Shown here: positions 34,069 through 45,825 of the stretch, in pieces
Position numbering within the stretch: the first letter of the stretch is position 1
How the letters are laid out: every line of letters begins with the position of its first letter
Assembly: GCF_016808335.1 (NCBI RefSeq)
Contig: NC_053138.1
Span: 15,989,900 to 16,053,899, forward strand
DNA: 64,000 bases
From: Panicum virgatum
Lineage: Eukaryota > Streptophyta > Magnoliopsida > Poales > Poaceae
Reading direction: 5' to 3'
Translations under genes and position numbers: made by a program
The notes under the pieces: generated by a model
Seen by the model: only the letters and a program-made list of their open reading frames with translations
Told to the model about the DNA's origin: nothing
Database searches by the model: none

Positions 34069-36454
34069 ATGGCGTCGCGGCGCTGCCTCCTCCGCCTCCT
34101 CTCGAGCCGCCTCGTCCCTCAGAGATCTCAGCCTCTTGCACCGGTCTTGATCGCAACCCGAACCCTGACATCTTTGTCCGAGCCCGTCGCCCATCCAGCT
34201 CCCGGGGCCCTCGCCTCCCCGCGGCTCTACTACCCCTCGAGCTGCCACTTCGCGACCCGCTCCTCCGGCGACGAGGAGGATGGCGACGAAGAAGAGCACT
34301 ACGACGACGAGGGGAGCGAGGGGGAATGGGGCGAGGAGGATGAGGCGGTGGCGGCGAAGAAACCGAGCGGGAAGACAGAGGAGGAGAAGGTAGCGGAGGC
34401 GGCGGAGATCGGGTACAAGGTGGTGGGACCGCTTGGGGCTGACGAGAAACCCTTCAAGCCCTACGAACCCGTCTTCGCCGTCGTACAGGTCTGCTCCACT
34501 TGGCCCCAGTCTTTCGAATTTTGAGTTTGGGATTTGGATCTAGTGTCTGATTGTGTGTGATTGTTTCTACCTTCAGATTGGCTCTCATCAATTCAAGGTC
34601 AGCAATGGCGATTCCATCTTCACGGAGAGGTTGAAGTTCTGCGATGTAAATGACAAGGTACGAGTTGCACTTCGATGGCAACCTATTTTACTTTTTAACT
34701 TTTGACCTTGTTGTTTCATGTATCATCTTCAAATAATTGACTTCGAGGAGATCATGTTGCTGTGCATTATACGATGACATATAGAAATTCGAATTGCATG
34801 AACATGTAATGCGAATCCCACTCTTGTAGCTCTGTTTATCTATTAGTGCTTTTGGGCATTGAAATTTGGACCAATTTATGTTGAGAATCTAGGAACCTTG
34901 GCTTATACGTAGGTGTATGCTGTTTATTCTGCCTCTGGAAATTTATTGTTAGGCTCACTTTTCCTTTCAATTCCTAAAGCAACATCGAATTTTTAGCATC
35001 TTGAGTCATTATGAATTGGTGATTAAGAAGGATTATAATTCCAGCAGCCTTCTTTGAGTTATATATAGTATATCTCTACCTGATGTCATGCTAATGTTTA
35101 TTTAGTGCATCACGTTCCACAAATTAAGAAACCGAGTTTACTGGGTAACCTCATGAATTCTCTAGCAATTCTGGCAACCAGCATAGATCTCTGTTTATTA
35201 TCCTGTATATTTCATTTTATTGACAATTTGCTATTGGTGATGTTGTCTGCATGATGTCGCTGCAGCTGATCTTAAACCGAGTTCTCATGCTTGGTTCACA
35301 AACTCAAACAGTTATTGGAAGGCCAATTCTTCCTGAAGCTTCTGTTCACGCTGTTGTTGAGGAGCATGTAAGATGGACATTTCTTTCCTGAACTCCACTG
35401 TTTTGTTGGTACAGCCTTGTTCTCTAAAATGAACCTTAAGAAGTAATTTTTTACTCTCTATTTTATTAACATAATTCTGTAAGTATATCTTCTGTATTTA
35501 TTAGTGGAATTATGGTTTGCAAAATACATTTCAGGATCTTTCTACCTATCTATACAGATTTCAGATTTATTGGAACACATTTGTTTTAATAATTTGATTG
35601 GTATGCATGCATACCTACTTGTTGAGGAACAATGACCTAGTTACACCAGCTGATTTGATGGATTTGAGCTGGCATTGCTGGTAGCAGGTTTAGCCTTATT
35701 GGTGGAGTTCCTTGTTTGGGTATAGTCCACAGTATATCAATGATTGTAATTTGTAACATCTAAAACACGTTCCTTGTTCAATGATAGAATCATGTTGCAC
35801 ATCTACTCAACATCAACTACATTTATGACTTACTGGCTGATATTTGCCTAGGACAACCTTTGATGTATTGTCGACCACGTTGGATTGCATTGTTCTTATG
35901 CGTATACCTTGAATTACAATTTACATCTGATGGTTAAGCACTATAGTACTACTTTATATTTTTTGTCATAATATATTCTTCAGACATCTAGAAACGATAG
36001 TTTTTAATTGTCAAAGATGTGAAATGGCAAAAAAAAAAACTCTCTGACAACACATCTTCTCGGCGTTATCGTGGCAGAGTTCATTTTGATCTGACTGGTC
36101 CTTGCAATGTGTTGTTGGATAGATTTGACTTTAACTTCTATTGATTATCTTCTCAGGCCCTAGATGCAAAAGTGATCATATTCAAGAAGAAGCGGAGAAA
36201 AAATTATCGCCGAACAAAGGGCCACCGTCAGGTAAATTTATACTGTTGTAGTTTGTACTATATTCTGTTCTTAAAAGATATAGTGGCATTTTCTTTCATG
36301 GGTGGCTTCAAAAATAGTTTTTTCTTAGTATTTTGTCTCAGGAATCTTGCCCGTGTTCTTACTGTACTCTAACCATTTCCAGGAATTAACAAAACTGAGA
36401 ATAACCAACATTGAAGGAATAGATAAGCCAGAGACTGTTGCCATTGCCGCCTAA
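34069..36454 (+). CDS. Mitochondrial large-subunit ribosomal protein bL21m
   Basis: Five exons: 34069-34488, 34577-34657, 35266-35367, 36157-36231 and 36383-36454, all GT-AG and phase 0, giving 249 aa. Residues 1-60 are Arg/Ser-rich with almost no acids, a mitochondrial transit peptide. Residues 66-96 are a strongly acidic linker (DEEDGDEEEHYDDEGSEGEW). The L21 domain starts near 136: FAVVQIGSHQFKVSNGD, then VLMLGSQTQTVIGRPILPE, KVIIFKKKRRKNYRRTKGHR, and a C-terminal LTKLRITNIEG. bL21 binds 23S-type rRNA early in assembly. The Arabidopsis mitochondrial counterpart is NFD1, needed for nuclear fusion in gametophytes (family knowledge). The long third intron (35368-36156) holds no other gene. 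Confidence 0.93.
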
Positions 36455-38399
36455 TTTCAGGTTGAAGGAACAGTGCCTTTTGTTTTTGTCGGCAATGCCC
36501 AAGCGGGTTTTAGAAGTTAAGTCAGATCATGATAGCTGATACCAGTGCAAAGCCGCTTCTTTTCTTGTTAATTGCAAAGGTGAAGTGAAAGATGAAGCTG
36601 TCTCAGCATTCCAATGGCACTATACCAATGTACTGAGCAGGTTGGGTACTATGGCGTGGATCGGCTGTTGTAGCTTGCGTGACACTGATTGTTTTTCCTC
36701 ATTTTTTTGGTATCTTTTCTGCACACACCCTTTATAAATGTGTTCTGATACATCAGTGCCATGTTGACTGCTAGAACCATGTAATAATGGGACCACAATG
36801 CTTCGTAACTCGTGCATTCGTGATATCATGGGAGGATTTGCAGCTTGCAAGTTACAAGTAGCCTCCAGCGTGCATATTTGTTCACGTTTAGTACCCCAGC
36901 TTCCTGCGACTGGGCTTTAACATGATCGCTGAGCAAAGCTGCCCCAGTAAACTGTGTCCAGTTCCATTTGATTGGATCACTCGGGGCCAGGAGCCCTGCA
37001 CTTTGTTGTGCTCTGATGCTAATCTGAACACGGTTGCTCTGTCGGAGTTATCTGTTTCCTGCGGCTGGATCTGGATGTCATTGTGCTCCTCGATCAGTCT
37101 GTTCTGGTTGAAGTTGCAGTCGTGTTCTCGTCGCACTAGCTTGGGAAAGGAGAAAAGGACAGGTTTCTTGGGTCCTTGGTGGGCTCGAGCTATGACTATA
37201 ATACTTAGTTTTCATAATCTTTGTTGTCCTCATGTTCTCTCGAGTCAAAACGGTAGCAGCCAGAGGCCGTGCGCTTATTCCTCATGCAGCTAGTTTTTTT
37301 TGTTTTCCTTTTCTTTAAAAAAAACTCTATTCACCCTAGCATCCACTTTGCAAATCACAAGGCATTAATTACGCGGCGAAGCAAGTGCCACTAGCACCAC
37401 AGAACAATTTTTTATTATAGTTACTTGTTTAATCGTCGTTGTGTGTAATAATTTTACTCGTCTGCTGTTTAATGGATTTAATTTTAACCAGTGGCGTTGT
37501 TGGTGTGCTTGGTGGTCTCTGCGGCGGATGGGGCCTGTGACATGTACTCCTCTTGGTGTCATTTTGTGTGGTTAAGGTTGCAAACTTGCGTTGTGCAAAC
37601 AACTTTGCAGACGTATGTACATGGATGTGTACTCTTTGGTCTTTGTTTTGCTCTGCTGTGATGACGAATCGTTTCCCTGTGCTGCTGCTGCTGCTGCAGT
37701 CCACCTGTCGTCTTGATTTCACCTTTCATTCATCCATGCATCTGCCTATCTTCTTTGAGTCTGAAATTCTGATCGATAAGGATCCAGCGACTGCAGCTAA
37801 AGAGCAATCTGCAGTCTACTCATGGCACCATTAATACAACAAGTTCGTCGATGGCAATCTTAATAGCTTCTGCCTCCAAGTCACATGTTGGTGAGCTCGA
37901 GACTGAAATATATTCTGGCTCACGCTGCTATGTCAGCGAATGACAATCTTCAGGTGATACCACCTGTCAGTGCGGGACAATCTCACTGGCGCTGTGTATT
38001 TCCGAGTTCCGACTTAAAAAAATCAGATGTATCAACATAAGATGGTCCTTTTTCACGGATAAATGGATATGCACATGCTCGGATCGTGCTCCAGGCCTAG
38101 TTTGGACAAGCGGATAAACAATTTGGCTAACAAACATTCACTACAACACATCCGGGGCAACAAATCAGCAAACCGAAAGATCCAAACTAGCATGCACCTG
38201 TCATGGATCATGATGATCTTTCCTTGCAGATCTCTCATACTGAAATCTCTCTGGTTCAAGACCCAGGTCTAATTGGAAGCCGTGTTCATCTGCATCGCCT
38301 CCCACTCCCACCAATGCAAAGCTGCCACACCAAAAGTCAGAGCTGAAGGCTACATGATGCGCAAAGCCACTTTTGGCAAAGCTAGCGCGCCAGCCACCA

Positions 38400-38537
38400 T
38401 TGGTTTAAAGAACTGATGTGGCGTCGTGCTTCAGATTGGAGCAATAAGCTGAAGGAACTGTGCCGAGCATTCAGATTGGAGCATATCGTCCTCAAGCGCC
38501 TGTTTTTGGTTTAAAGAACTGATGTGGCGTCGTGCTT
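38400..38537. repeat. Direct repeats, 32 bp, 106 bp apart
   Basis: TTGGTTTAAAGAACTGATGT followed by GGCGTCGTGCTT occurs at 38400-38431 and again at 38506-38537. Between them a second pair, CAGATTGGAGCA, occurs at 38432 and 38472. The pattern suggests a local rearranged duplication. Confidence 0.85.
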
Positions 38538-41500
38538 TGCATCTTCCTTTTTGGGTGCCTCTCCCCATCCCCTACTTCGTGTCATGGTCTCTCATTGAAG
38601 TAGATCAAGCTTATCCAAATCCCTAGCTTCTTCCTCCTTGCTGCAAGCAACTTGCCATCCTCTTTTCGTGACAAGAAAAAGGCTATCATCTTCCTGTTGC
38701 TCCACCTTCTTTAGGCACTGAAATATATATGGAACTGAACATAAATTCAGCAGACACTTGTGAGCTGAACGCTACAGTTGTCTTGTGGCAAATTTAGGCT
38801 AAAGGGGGCAAAAGCATATGCTGCTGGAGTGGTTTGAGACCTTTGCTTGTAATGTCACATTCAGAAAATCTCAACCTCCAGCTTTGAAGGTTAATTAGGA
38901 GCATAACAGAATATGCTGCAATAGTGGCCTGTACTTTTTCCTTTGTAAAGTTGGTCTCCGGAAGATTCTGAGATTACTCTAACCTGATGAGTTTTCTAGT
39001 AAGCTTCCATTCACCAAATGTTAATCTGCTTATTGCTGGATTCTTTGGAAAGTTGACGGTACAAAGGATGGCATATTCTGCACGAGTTGCATGTACTTTT
39101 GTTTTCACAAAGACTACATGTGATCATTATTTTTAACTACACTGCATGATCGATTGTACTGCGAGATGAATTGTACTGCCCTCCTGAATCAAAAGATGAA
39201 CTGTACTGACTTCTGTCCTGAAACAAGCATGAACAGACAACAGACATTGTTCTAGCATCATCTACCAATGACAGTGTCCCGCAATTTTCCAAGTTCACCA
39301 TGACAATTTTGAATAACATGGAAAAAGACGTTCGGATGGTGCACACAGATCAATGGTACAATGGAACAAGTCACAAAGAACTGGAGGATAAACAGGAATA
39401 GACACATTCGCTGACCTAAATACTTTAGTAGGTCCATTAGACTTGGTGGCTCCAAGATCTAGTGGGAACTGCGCAAGTGCATCACTGATTGCATAATTGA
39501 ACATTTGAACATGGATCTCATTCCGCGGCGAATAAATTTGGTGGAAGCCTACTGCTGAGAGAGAGAAAAACTTGAAATGGAAACAGCAATGCAGCACTAT
39601 GAGCAGTAACACTGCATTACAGCAAACAGTCCTCCCATTGCAATAGCAATTGGATGTTTCATAGCACTTATATGATAACATTTTATGGGATTTTAATAAA
39701 TAAATAAATAAATAAAAACTATTCATGCCTTTGATTAGCTATCAAGCATTGGGCCTGAATGATTTTCAGAAAAAGGACTTTGTATGTGCATGTGCAAATT
39801 GTGCCTGTAGTACAGTCCAGACAGGGGCTTAGCGAGCTGTGTGATCATAGTACCAACAAGGTGGTTTCTGACTTGGATTTGCAGCAGTTTTGTTATGGTG
39901 CAAACTGCACCTATATTGAACAAGAGTAGAAGTGACTTGTAAATCCTTGCATAACCTGAGAAAAAGAAAAACCTAGCAAAATACCTTGTAATTCCTTAAT
40001 TCTTACTGTACTGCATAAATTTTACCTACCACAGATTTCCACCACGACCCGATGTATTTTCACAAATGAAAGCAGAAACTTCTGCTAAACAACCCAAACA
40101 ACACACCACCACTCGGAGCTGATGACTTCTTTTATCGGTTTATGGTGCCATGGATGCTCACGATGCAAGGAAAATATATATACATTTCATATCTGCCAGG
40201 ATGGACACTTAAAATATCGCCGGCCGCCTCCCTCCTCTCCACCCACCACCGAGCTAGTGGAGCAGTGACGCAGCTGCAAATTAACGTCAAATTTAAACAC
40301 ACACCAATTGCTCAGGATAACATGTTCGCTCCGAATAATTTTGGACAGATAGCTAGGTGATGCATCGATAATGCGTGCTCCATGGAAAGATGGCACTGGA
40401 AAGCTAGGCCAGCTTCTTCTGCACATGTTTGGCCCACTCATCAGCCAACAATGATGCCAGATAATTAGTGGTTCATGTAATCATGTGGGCTTAAAATTGG
40501 CAAAAGTTTACGAGCAAATAAAACGATCGGCATTGACAAACGTAGCACAGGGAGAGGGCAAATGAGAATACGAAATGTAAACACGCGCTATACGAAATTG
40601 GCAAATGTTCAGATGAACCGTGTTCAGAAAAGTCGGGACAGACCGACTTTACACTCAGGTCGGGCAACTAGAATGTACTAGTTTGTCAAGCAAGCACAAA
40701 AGGTGTTGTTGTCATTGAACTCACACTCTTCCGTAACTAGCTGGATCAGACGGGAGCATATTCTGCAGATCATCCAAAACCCATTTCGTTTTCAGCATCG
40801 ATCACGCCCTTCCATGCATCTTCTCCAGAATATCCAGTTGAGATACCTCAAAAAAGGGGGCAGCCATCACATGATCCCTTGAGCTGAGCACACGCCACTT
40901 GCCACACCCTGCCTGCTCACTGTCACCACCTTCACTCACTCAAAAGATCCCCTCACATTCAGACAACGAGAAAGCCGGGCGACGCGATGCATCCCATTGC
41001 AACCACATTTTGAAGTGACAAAAAAGGGCAGGTAAATCCGATCCACGCCGATTCCGGCACAAAATGGCGGCCGGCCATCTGGTGGCTATTTTTCTTATGC
41101 GTTTGCGACCTGAAACTCCAACTAGGATTGCTTCCGGTGACCGGAAAAGAAAGGCTGTCGCCAAGCAAAAGGAGGGGGCCAGTGTTGTTGCGCCGCCTGC
41201 ACTTCCAGCGGTGTGTGCAACGGCCATGTGGAGGGATATTCTGCAGGCGATCCCGGGATCCTGTAAAGGACGGGTGCAACCACACAGCACTTTCAGGGGC
41301 AAGGAGTGCAGGATTGCTGGGAGCTTTACATTGTGGGCGCCGGTTTGTTGAACTTGGGGAATATCGGTATAACCCCCTCCCAATAAGAGGAGGAGTTTTA
41401 CCATTTTAGGTTAGGCCTCATACGTTTTCCACTTCCTTTTACTATCTACGGAACAAATCAATATTTTGTAGTAAAAAAGATTTATAATGTTTGGGACGGA

Positions 41501-41721
41501 CACATCATCTACCATTAAAAAATAACACTTAAATTCCTGAAATAAATCTAAACAAGTGTGAGCACATACACTGAGTGAAGGACTCAAACTTGGTAGTACA
41601 TATTCTACCCCAACGAATCTAATCGACCGAGTTACACTTAGTTCGTTGCTTTGAAATATTTTTTTATAATCATATAGTTGAGTAATTTAGATAAAGATTA
41701 GGATGTAATTTTACATTATTT

Positions 41722-41869
41722 CACTACTACAGAAATCATTTTGGAGCGCGGGCAAAATCGCTTTTCCGAGGCGGGCATGCCAACCGCCTCGGAGCCATCG
41801 TCACGGTTAATGGAGGAATTTACCGACGCAATTTTTAAGTGCCTCGCAAAATAGAATTTTGTAGTAGTG
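41722..41869. mobile_element. CACTA-type MITE (148 bp) with TTT target duplication
   Basis: The ends are CACTACTACAGAAAT and ...TTTTGTAGTAGTG, an inverted pair of the CACTA class. TTT flanks both sides (41719-41721 and 41870-41872), the 3-bp duplication expected for CACTA elements. It is GC-rich inside and does not code. Confidence 0.85.
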
Positions 41870-42059
41870 TTTCTATAATTTAAAGCTGAGTAAATTAGAT
41901 ATACATTTATGAGTTCTTTTAGGTTATTTGCATAATGTAGAGTGAATATTTTTTCCTTCCTAGCCAGGATTAGAGCATGTCAAATTAGTAGCATGATTCT
42001 TTTTCTTCCCTAGCCCATATAATGAGAATTATTGTGGCGTGGAGGCAAGGAAAGTTACA

Positions 42060-42281
42060 CTTAGGGCCTGTAGATTATATAATCAAATTTATATGCGCTA
42101 GATTATATAATCCATACTATGATATGAAATGAGCATACTTTGGGCAGTTTATGTGATTGTGATAATCTAATTGTATAGGTTATATAATCTGGATTATAAT
42201 TTGTAGTGTTTGCTATCCATGTGGATTATATAAGCTAGATTATATAATTTAGAGGGCAAGTAATCTGAAACAAACAAATTT
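42060..42281. mobile_element. MITE with repeated GATTATATAATC palindromes
   Basis: The palindrome GATTATATAATC occurs twice near the left side (42072, 42102), and close variants occur near the right side. The right end (GTAATCTGAAACAAACAA) is the inverse of the GGGCCTGTTTGTTTCAGATTA end seen in common grass MITEs, while the left end GGGCCTGTAGATTAT appears shortened. Boundaries are approximate. Confidence 0.6.
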
Positions 42282-43835
42282 ATCAACACTACCAGAGTCT
42301 CGATTTGATAAGCCAGCAAGAAGTCCGTGAGATGAAAGCTGAAAGCAGGAAAAATTTTACCAGCAACATGTGTGATTTCCAGGGCAAAATCATGCTCGGA
42401 AAGAGAAGAGACGATTTTGACGAAGCACGGGAAGAAGAACCCAATCAGCAATCGCTTCCGTTCAGCTCCATTTACCTGTCAATTTGCTGGCTGATTGATT
42501 TACCTCCACCGTGTGAGTTAGGTCCGCATCATTTCACGCGAGTAAACATCGATCACGGCTAGGAAAAGAAAATTCGAGAGTCCATCCACAGGTTTCACTT
42601 CGCAGCACTTGAGAAGAAAAAAAGAGAGAGGAAAAGGTAACCTCGTAAAGCGGCAGGACGGAATCCCATTAGCGGCAGCGCAATTAGGCGCGCTCTCGAT
42701 TAAAGAAGCCAAAAGAATTGGGCGCGGCACCGGAAAGGCGAGGCCTTTGCGCTCGCGCACCGTAGAAATTGTTGCCGGCACCACCACCACGGCCACCCGA
42801 CCCGAGCAGCCACCGAGCACCCAGCAAGAACCTCTCTGCCTCTCTAGGCTTTGACGTCCTCACTGCCACTTGAAATATCGGTGGGCACGGCCACTCCAGT
42901 CTTCCACTGCTCCGGGCTGTGATTTGGTGCGACTTGGTGGTGGCCGTGCGCGTCTTGGCTTCTGCTTTCTTTCTCGCTTCCTTGGAGGATTTGGACCCGT
43001 TGGAATTCAGAAGCTTGCTGGCCATGGTCAAAGGGTTCGGGGATGGATTGAGGCGTGGGGGAAGAGGAGGGTAGCTTCCTCTTCTTCGGTGATCGGGTCT
43101 GGGTTCGTGGATCGTGGGAGCAATCATGGCGGCGGGTGGGTACTGTCACAGGTATGGAACTATGGATGCCATTTCATCCGGCCTCTATTTCGATTCCTGG
43201 AGTCCTGGTTTGGAGGTTCATTTCGCATTTTCTTTGGCGCGCCGCCGCCGCCGCCGCTCCACCGCCTCTCGCGGCCGCGCAACCGCTGCTCCTCCCCGCT
43301 CCTGCCGCGCTGTTGTTAAGGAGCGCGCGGCAGGCCAGGTGGCGAATTCCGCTACTAGTAGTTCTGACATGTTCTCAGCGTGAATATTTGGGTATCGCAG
43401 GTGTCATGCCATCAGCTCTTTTTTGGTGATTGAAAGCGAAATATCTGGACTATTTGTTGGCTTTGTAGTTGTGGGATTGGATGATTTTTTTTTTCATATT
43501 TGATTTTTGGACAGGGTGCCAAGGTTTAGTTTGACATATTTGTTAGTTTTTAAGAGGATGTGACTAGCATGGAGTGGTATTTTGTTGTATTTGATTTGTT
43601 TGGCAGGCTTGTTAATTTGTGTCGTCACATAGCTACTTATAAGTGATTACACATCCAAGGGTACCAGACTTGTCGTTATCATTTTTACTTGGAAGAACCC
43701 AAACTGAAGTCAACAAATCGACATTTGTTAATTAAAAACTGGGTTCCCTTGATCCAACCGTTTGTCTGATAGGTTCGTCAATTAAATAAAGTTTGTAGGT
43801 TGTTTTAGGGGTTTTCCATGTGAAGTTTCAATCAA

Positions 43836-44169
43836 GGCCGTCTTTAGTTTCAAAATCTTTTCCCCCAAAAAAATCACATCGCATGTTTAGACACATGCAT
43901 GGAGTACTAAATAAAATCTATTTATAAAATCTTTTGTATGGATGGGTTGTAAATCGCGAGACGAATCCAATGAGCCTACGTAATCCATAACTTGCAACAG
44001 TGATGCTACAGTAACTATTCACTAATCATGGATTGATTAGGCTCATTAGATTCGTCTCGCGATTTACAGTCCATCTGTGCAAAAAGTTTTATAAATAGAC
44101 TTTATTTGGTACTCCAAAATATTAAGATTCTCTTTCAGAAAATTTTGGCAAAGTGATCTAAACACAGCC
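43836..44169. mobile_element. Fold-back MITE (about 334 bp) in the PHO2 upstream region
   Basis: The left end GGCCGTCTTTAG and right end CTAAACACAGCC are imperfect inverted repeats. A strong internal fold-back pairs GTAAATCGCGAGACGAATCC (43948 onward) with GATTCGTCTCGCGATTTAC (about 44048-44067). It is the same general family as the 33.1 kb element. No clear target duplication was found. Confidence 0.65.
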
Positions 44170-45369
44170 TTTGTGATCTAGATTTTTTGAATCATCCACT
44201 CTGGTTGATTTGGTTTTTGTATTCCCCATCTATTAGAGTATTAGTGCTTCAGCATGAACCTTTCGGAAGTTTCGTTGTACTGAATACCTATTTTGATTTG
44301 CCCTTGCAGTAAGAAAAAGGGCATATTATTTGTTGTCGTTTCCACCGATCAGAGAAATAACCTTTACATGTTTATGTATTTGTGTTCATAGCAAGTGAAG
44401 GTCTATAGTTATGATTTCTGCTTCCATTTCAGTAATAATCTTAATTTCCTTGATATGTAAGATTCCCTTGTCGTTAGTATTCATATTTTTCTGTTGTCAG
44501 CTCGAACTAATTTTTCTTATTGGCATTTTAGGCTACAGTCATCATGACGCTTTGTAAATGAAATGGGTATTCAAACAAAGTGGTAGAAAAGAACTTGGTG
44601 GTTTTGATTAATGATTATTATTTCTTGCAACTGAATCAGATTTTTTAATCAATACGACCAGTGATGCTACAAAACTTAAAGGAACTTTTATTTGAGCTTA
44701 GTTGTATTCTGAGGAAAAAAATAGCTTCTCTGATCTGTCCATTCTTTATTATTCTATAGCTTTTAATTTAGAAACAGATTTAACTTTGCACTATGGCTAT
44801 GCTTATCCTGACAAATTCCATCCCTGGAACTACTATTGTGAGAAATTAAGGGCATTGGCTACCATGTTTGTCCTTAAAAGTCCGATCTTCCCTAATCAGT
44901 ATATTTTCTGAGGGACTGTTTTCCTTGTACAGTTGTCTCTATTTTTAATATATCATACCACAGTGGGGGTCTCCCCCGCTTTGTAGCTTTCAAAAAAAAG
45001 TATATTTTCTGAAGCATGGAATTATTTTGTCTCTTTGCGGGCTTGCTTGGTATTATTTTTGTAGTAAGATGAACATTTGGACTAATCTTGGCCTGCTATG
45101 GTTTCAGGGTGCGCTCATCTTTGCAATCGGATCAGAAAGACCTCTCTATTTTCTGATGTCATCATAAGTGAAGCCCTCTCTGATGAAAAGCTGTTGTTTT
45201 GGTTGTTTTCTTGGAATACTGGTTAACGGATGGTAGCATATTCTATTCTGTGTGATTAGGCTTGATTGCAGACTGATGCTCCCTATCGCTTACGTCCTCT
45301 GATCATCCAGAGTATACCATCTGGCAGCTAGCATTTCTCTATTGGAATTATCACCCTTCATAAGAAATA

Positions 45370-45388
45370 GGGCAAATCTCCTTTGGCA
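45370..45388 (+). promoter_or_regulatory. miR399 target site 1 (outlying)
   Basis: GGGCAAATCTCCTTTGGCA, fully complementary to the miR399 core of the AGAUUUGCCC class. It stands 185 bases upstream of the next site, apart from the main cluster. Confidence 0.85.
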
Positions 45389-45573
45389 AACATAGTTCAG
45401 AGGTCATCTCTTTGTCGGTTTATCCTGAACTTGTTCCTATGATTGAATGAAATATCAGCAGCAAGATACTTCTAATGACCTCCCTTAGAACATCCTCATT
45501 TAGTTTGGTGGAAGTTTCAGAAGGTTCCATTCCTGGTCAGGTTTCCTCTGTCATGTGTATCAGCTGATTTGCT

Positions 45574-45592
45574 GGGCAAATCTCCTTTGGCA
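45574..45592 (+). promoter_or_regulatory. miR399 target site 2
   Basis: Identical 19-base core to site 1. First member of the dense cluster. Confidence 0.9.
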
Positions 45593-45614
45593 TTACTTAC
45601 TTACTGGTTCTTTT

Positions 45615-45633
45615 GGGCAAATCTCCTTTGGCA
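45615..45633 (+). promoter_or_regulatory. miR399 target site 3
   Basis: Identical core, 41 bases after site 2. Flanking bases differ, so only the microRNA-pairing part is conserved. Confidence 0.9.
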
Positions 45634-45656
45634 TTGGCTGCTCCAGATCTCTCTGT

Positions 45657-45675
45657 GGGCAAATCTCCTTTGGCA
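45657..45675 (+). promoter_or_regulatory. miR399 target site 4
   Basis: Identical core, 42 bases after site 3. Confidence 0.9.
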
Positions 45676-45713
45676 CTAGTTCTAGTTTTAGCTTTAGTTT
45701 CGGACTGCTCTTT

Positions 45714-45732
45714 GGGCAAATCTCCTTTGGCA
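45714..45732 (+). promoter_or_regulatory. miR399 target site 5
   Basis: Identical core, 57 bases after site 4. Confidence 0.9.
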
Positions 45733-45765
45733 CAAAATACTATCTTCTTATATTTGCTTTATTTT

Positions 45766-45784
45766 GGGTAAATCTCCTCCAGCT
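45766..45784 (+). promoter_or_regulatory. Decayed miR399 site 6
   Basis: GGGTAAATCTCCTCCAGCT keeps the middle of the site but has lost the TTTGGCA that pairs with the microRNA 5' seed, so it is probably not cleaved. Confidence 0.6.
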
Positions 45785-45806
45785 GTGAGTAGCAGCAGCT
45801 CTATCA

Positions 45807-45825
45807 GGGTAATTCTCCTTTGGCA
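45807..45825 (+). promoter_or_regulatory. miR399 target site 7 (AAUU isoform class)
   Basis: GGGTAATTCTCCTTTGGCA, preceded by CA. The seed half is perfect and the centre AATTCTCC matches miR399 isoforms with GGAGAAUUGCCC rather than GGAGAUUUGCCC; one position is a G:U pair. Confidence 0.85.

Larger units (their letters stand above)
36455..45107. other. Long intergenic stretch with MITEs and unexplained open frames
   Basis: About 8.6 kb without a clear gene. It contains the bL21m 3' UTR, rearranged direct repeats at 38400-38537, a minus-strand open frame at 39295-39726, a GC-rich open frame at 41064-41351, a CACTA-type MITE (41722-41869), a GATTATATAATC-rich MITE (about 42060-42281) and a second fold-back MITE (43836-44169). 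42600-43400 is GC-rich and may be the PHO2 promoter and first non-coding exon, with a donor-like CACAG|GTATGG at 43151. Confidence 0.45.

Noticed and set aside
38240..38275. Possible tRNA (GGTTCAAGACC looks like a B box)
   Set aside because: No A box at the right distance and no cloverleaf arms could be formed by eye.
42870..43319. 149-codon frame as a separate gene upstream of PHO2
   Set aside because: No domain, frames open on both strands in GC-rich DNA; better explained as promoter/first exon of PHO2.
45555..45788. Open frame with repeated GQISFG peptide
   Set aside because: It begins with GTG, not ATG, and the repeated peptide is simply the translation of the miR399 sites; spacing breaks the frame at the last ones. 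No evidence it is translated.
45370..45825. CRISPR-like direct repeats
   Set aside because: Repeat spacing is irregular, context is a plant mRNA leader, and the unit is the miR399 complement.
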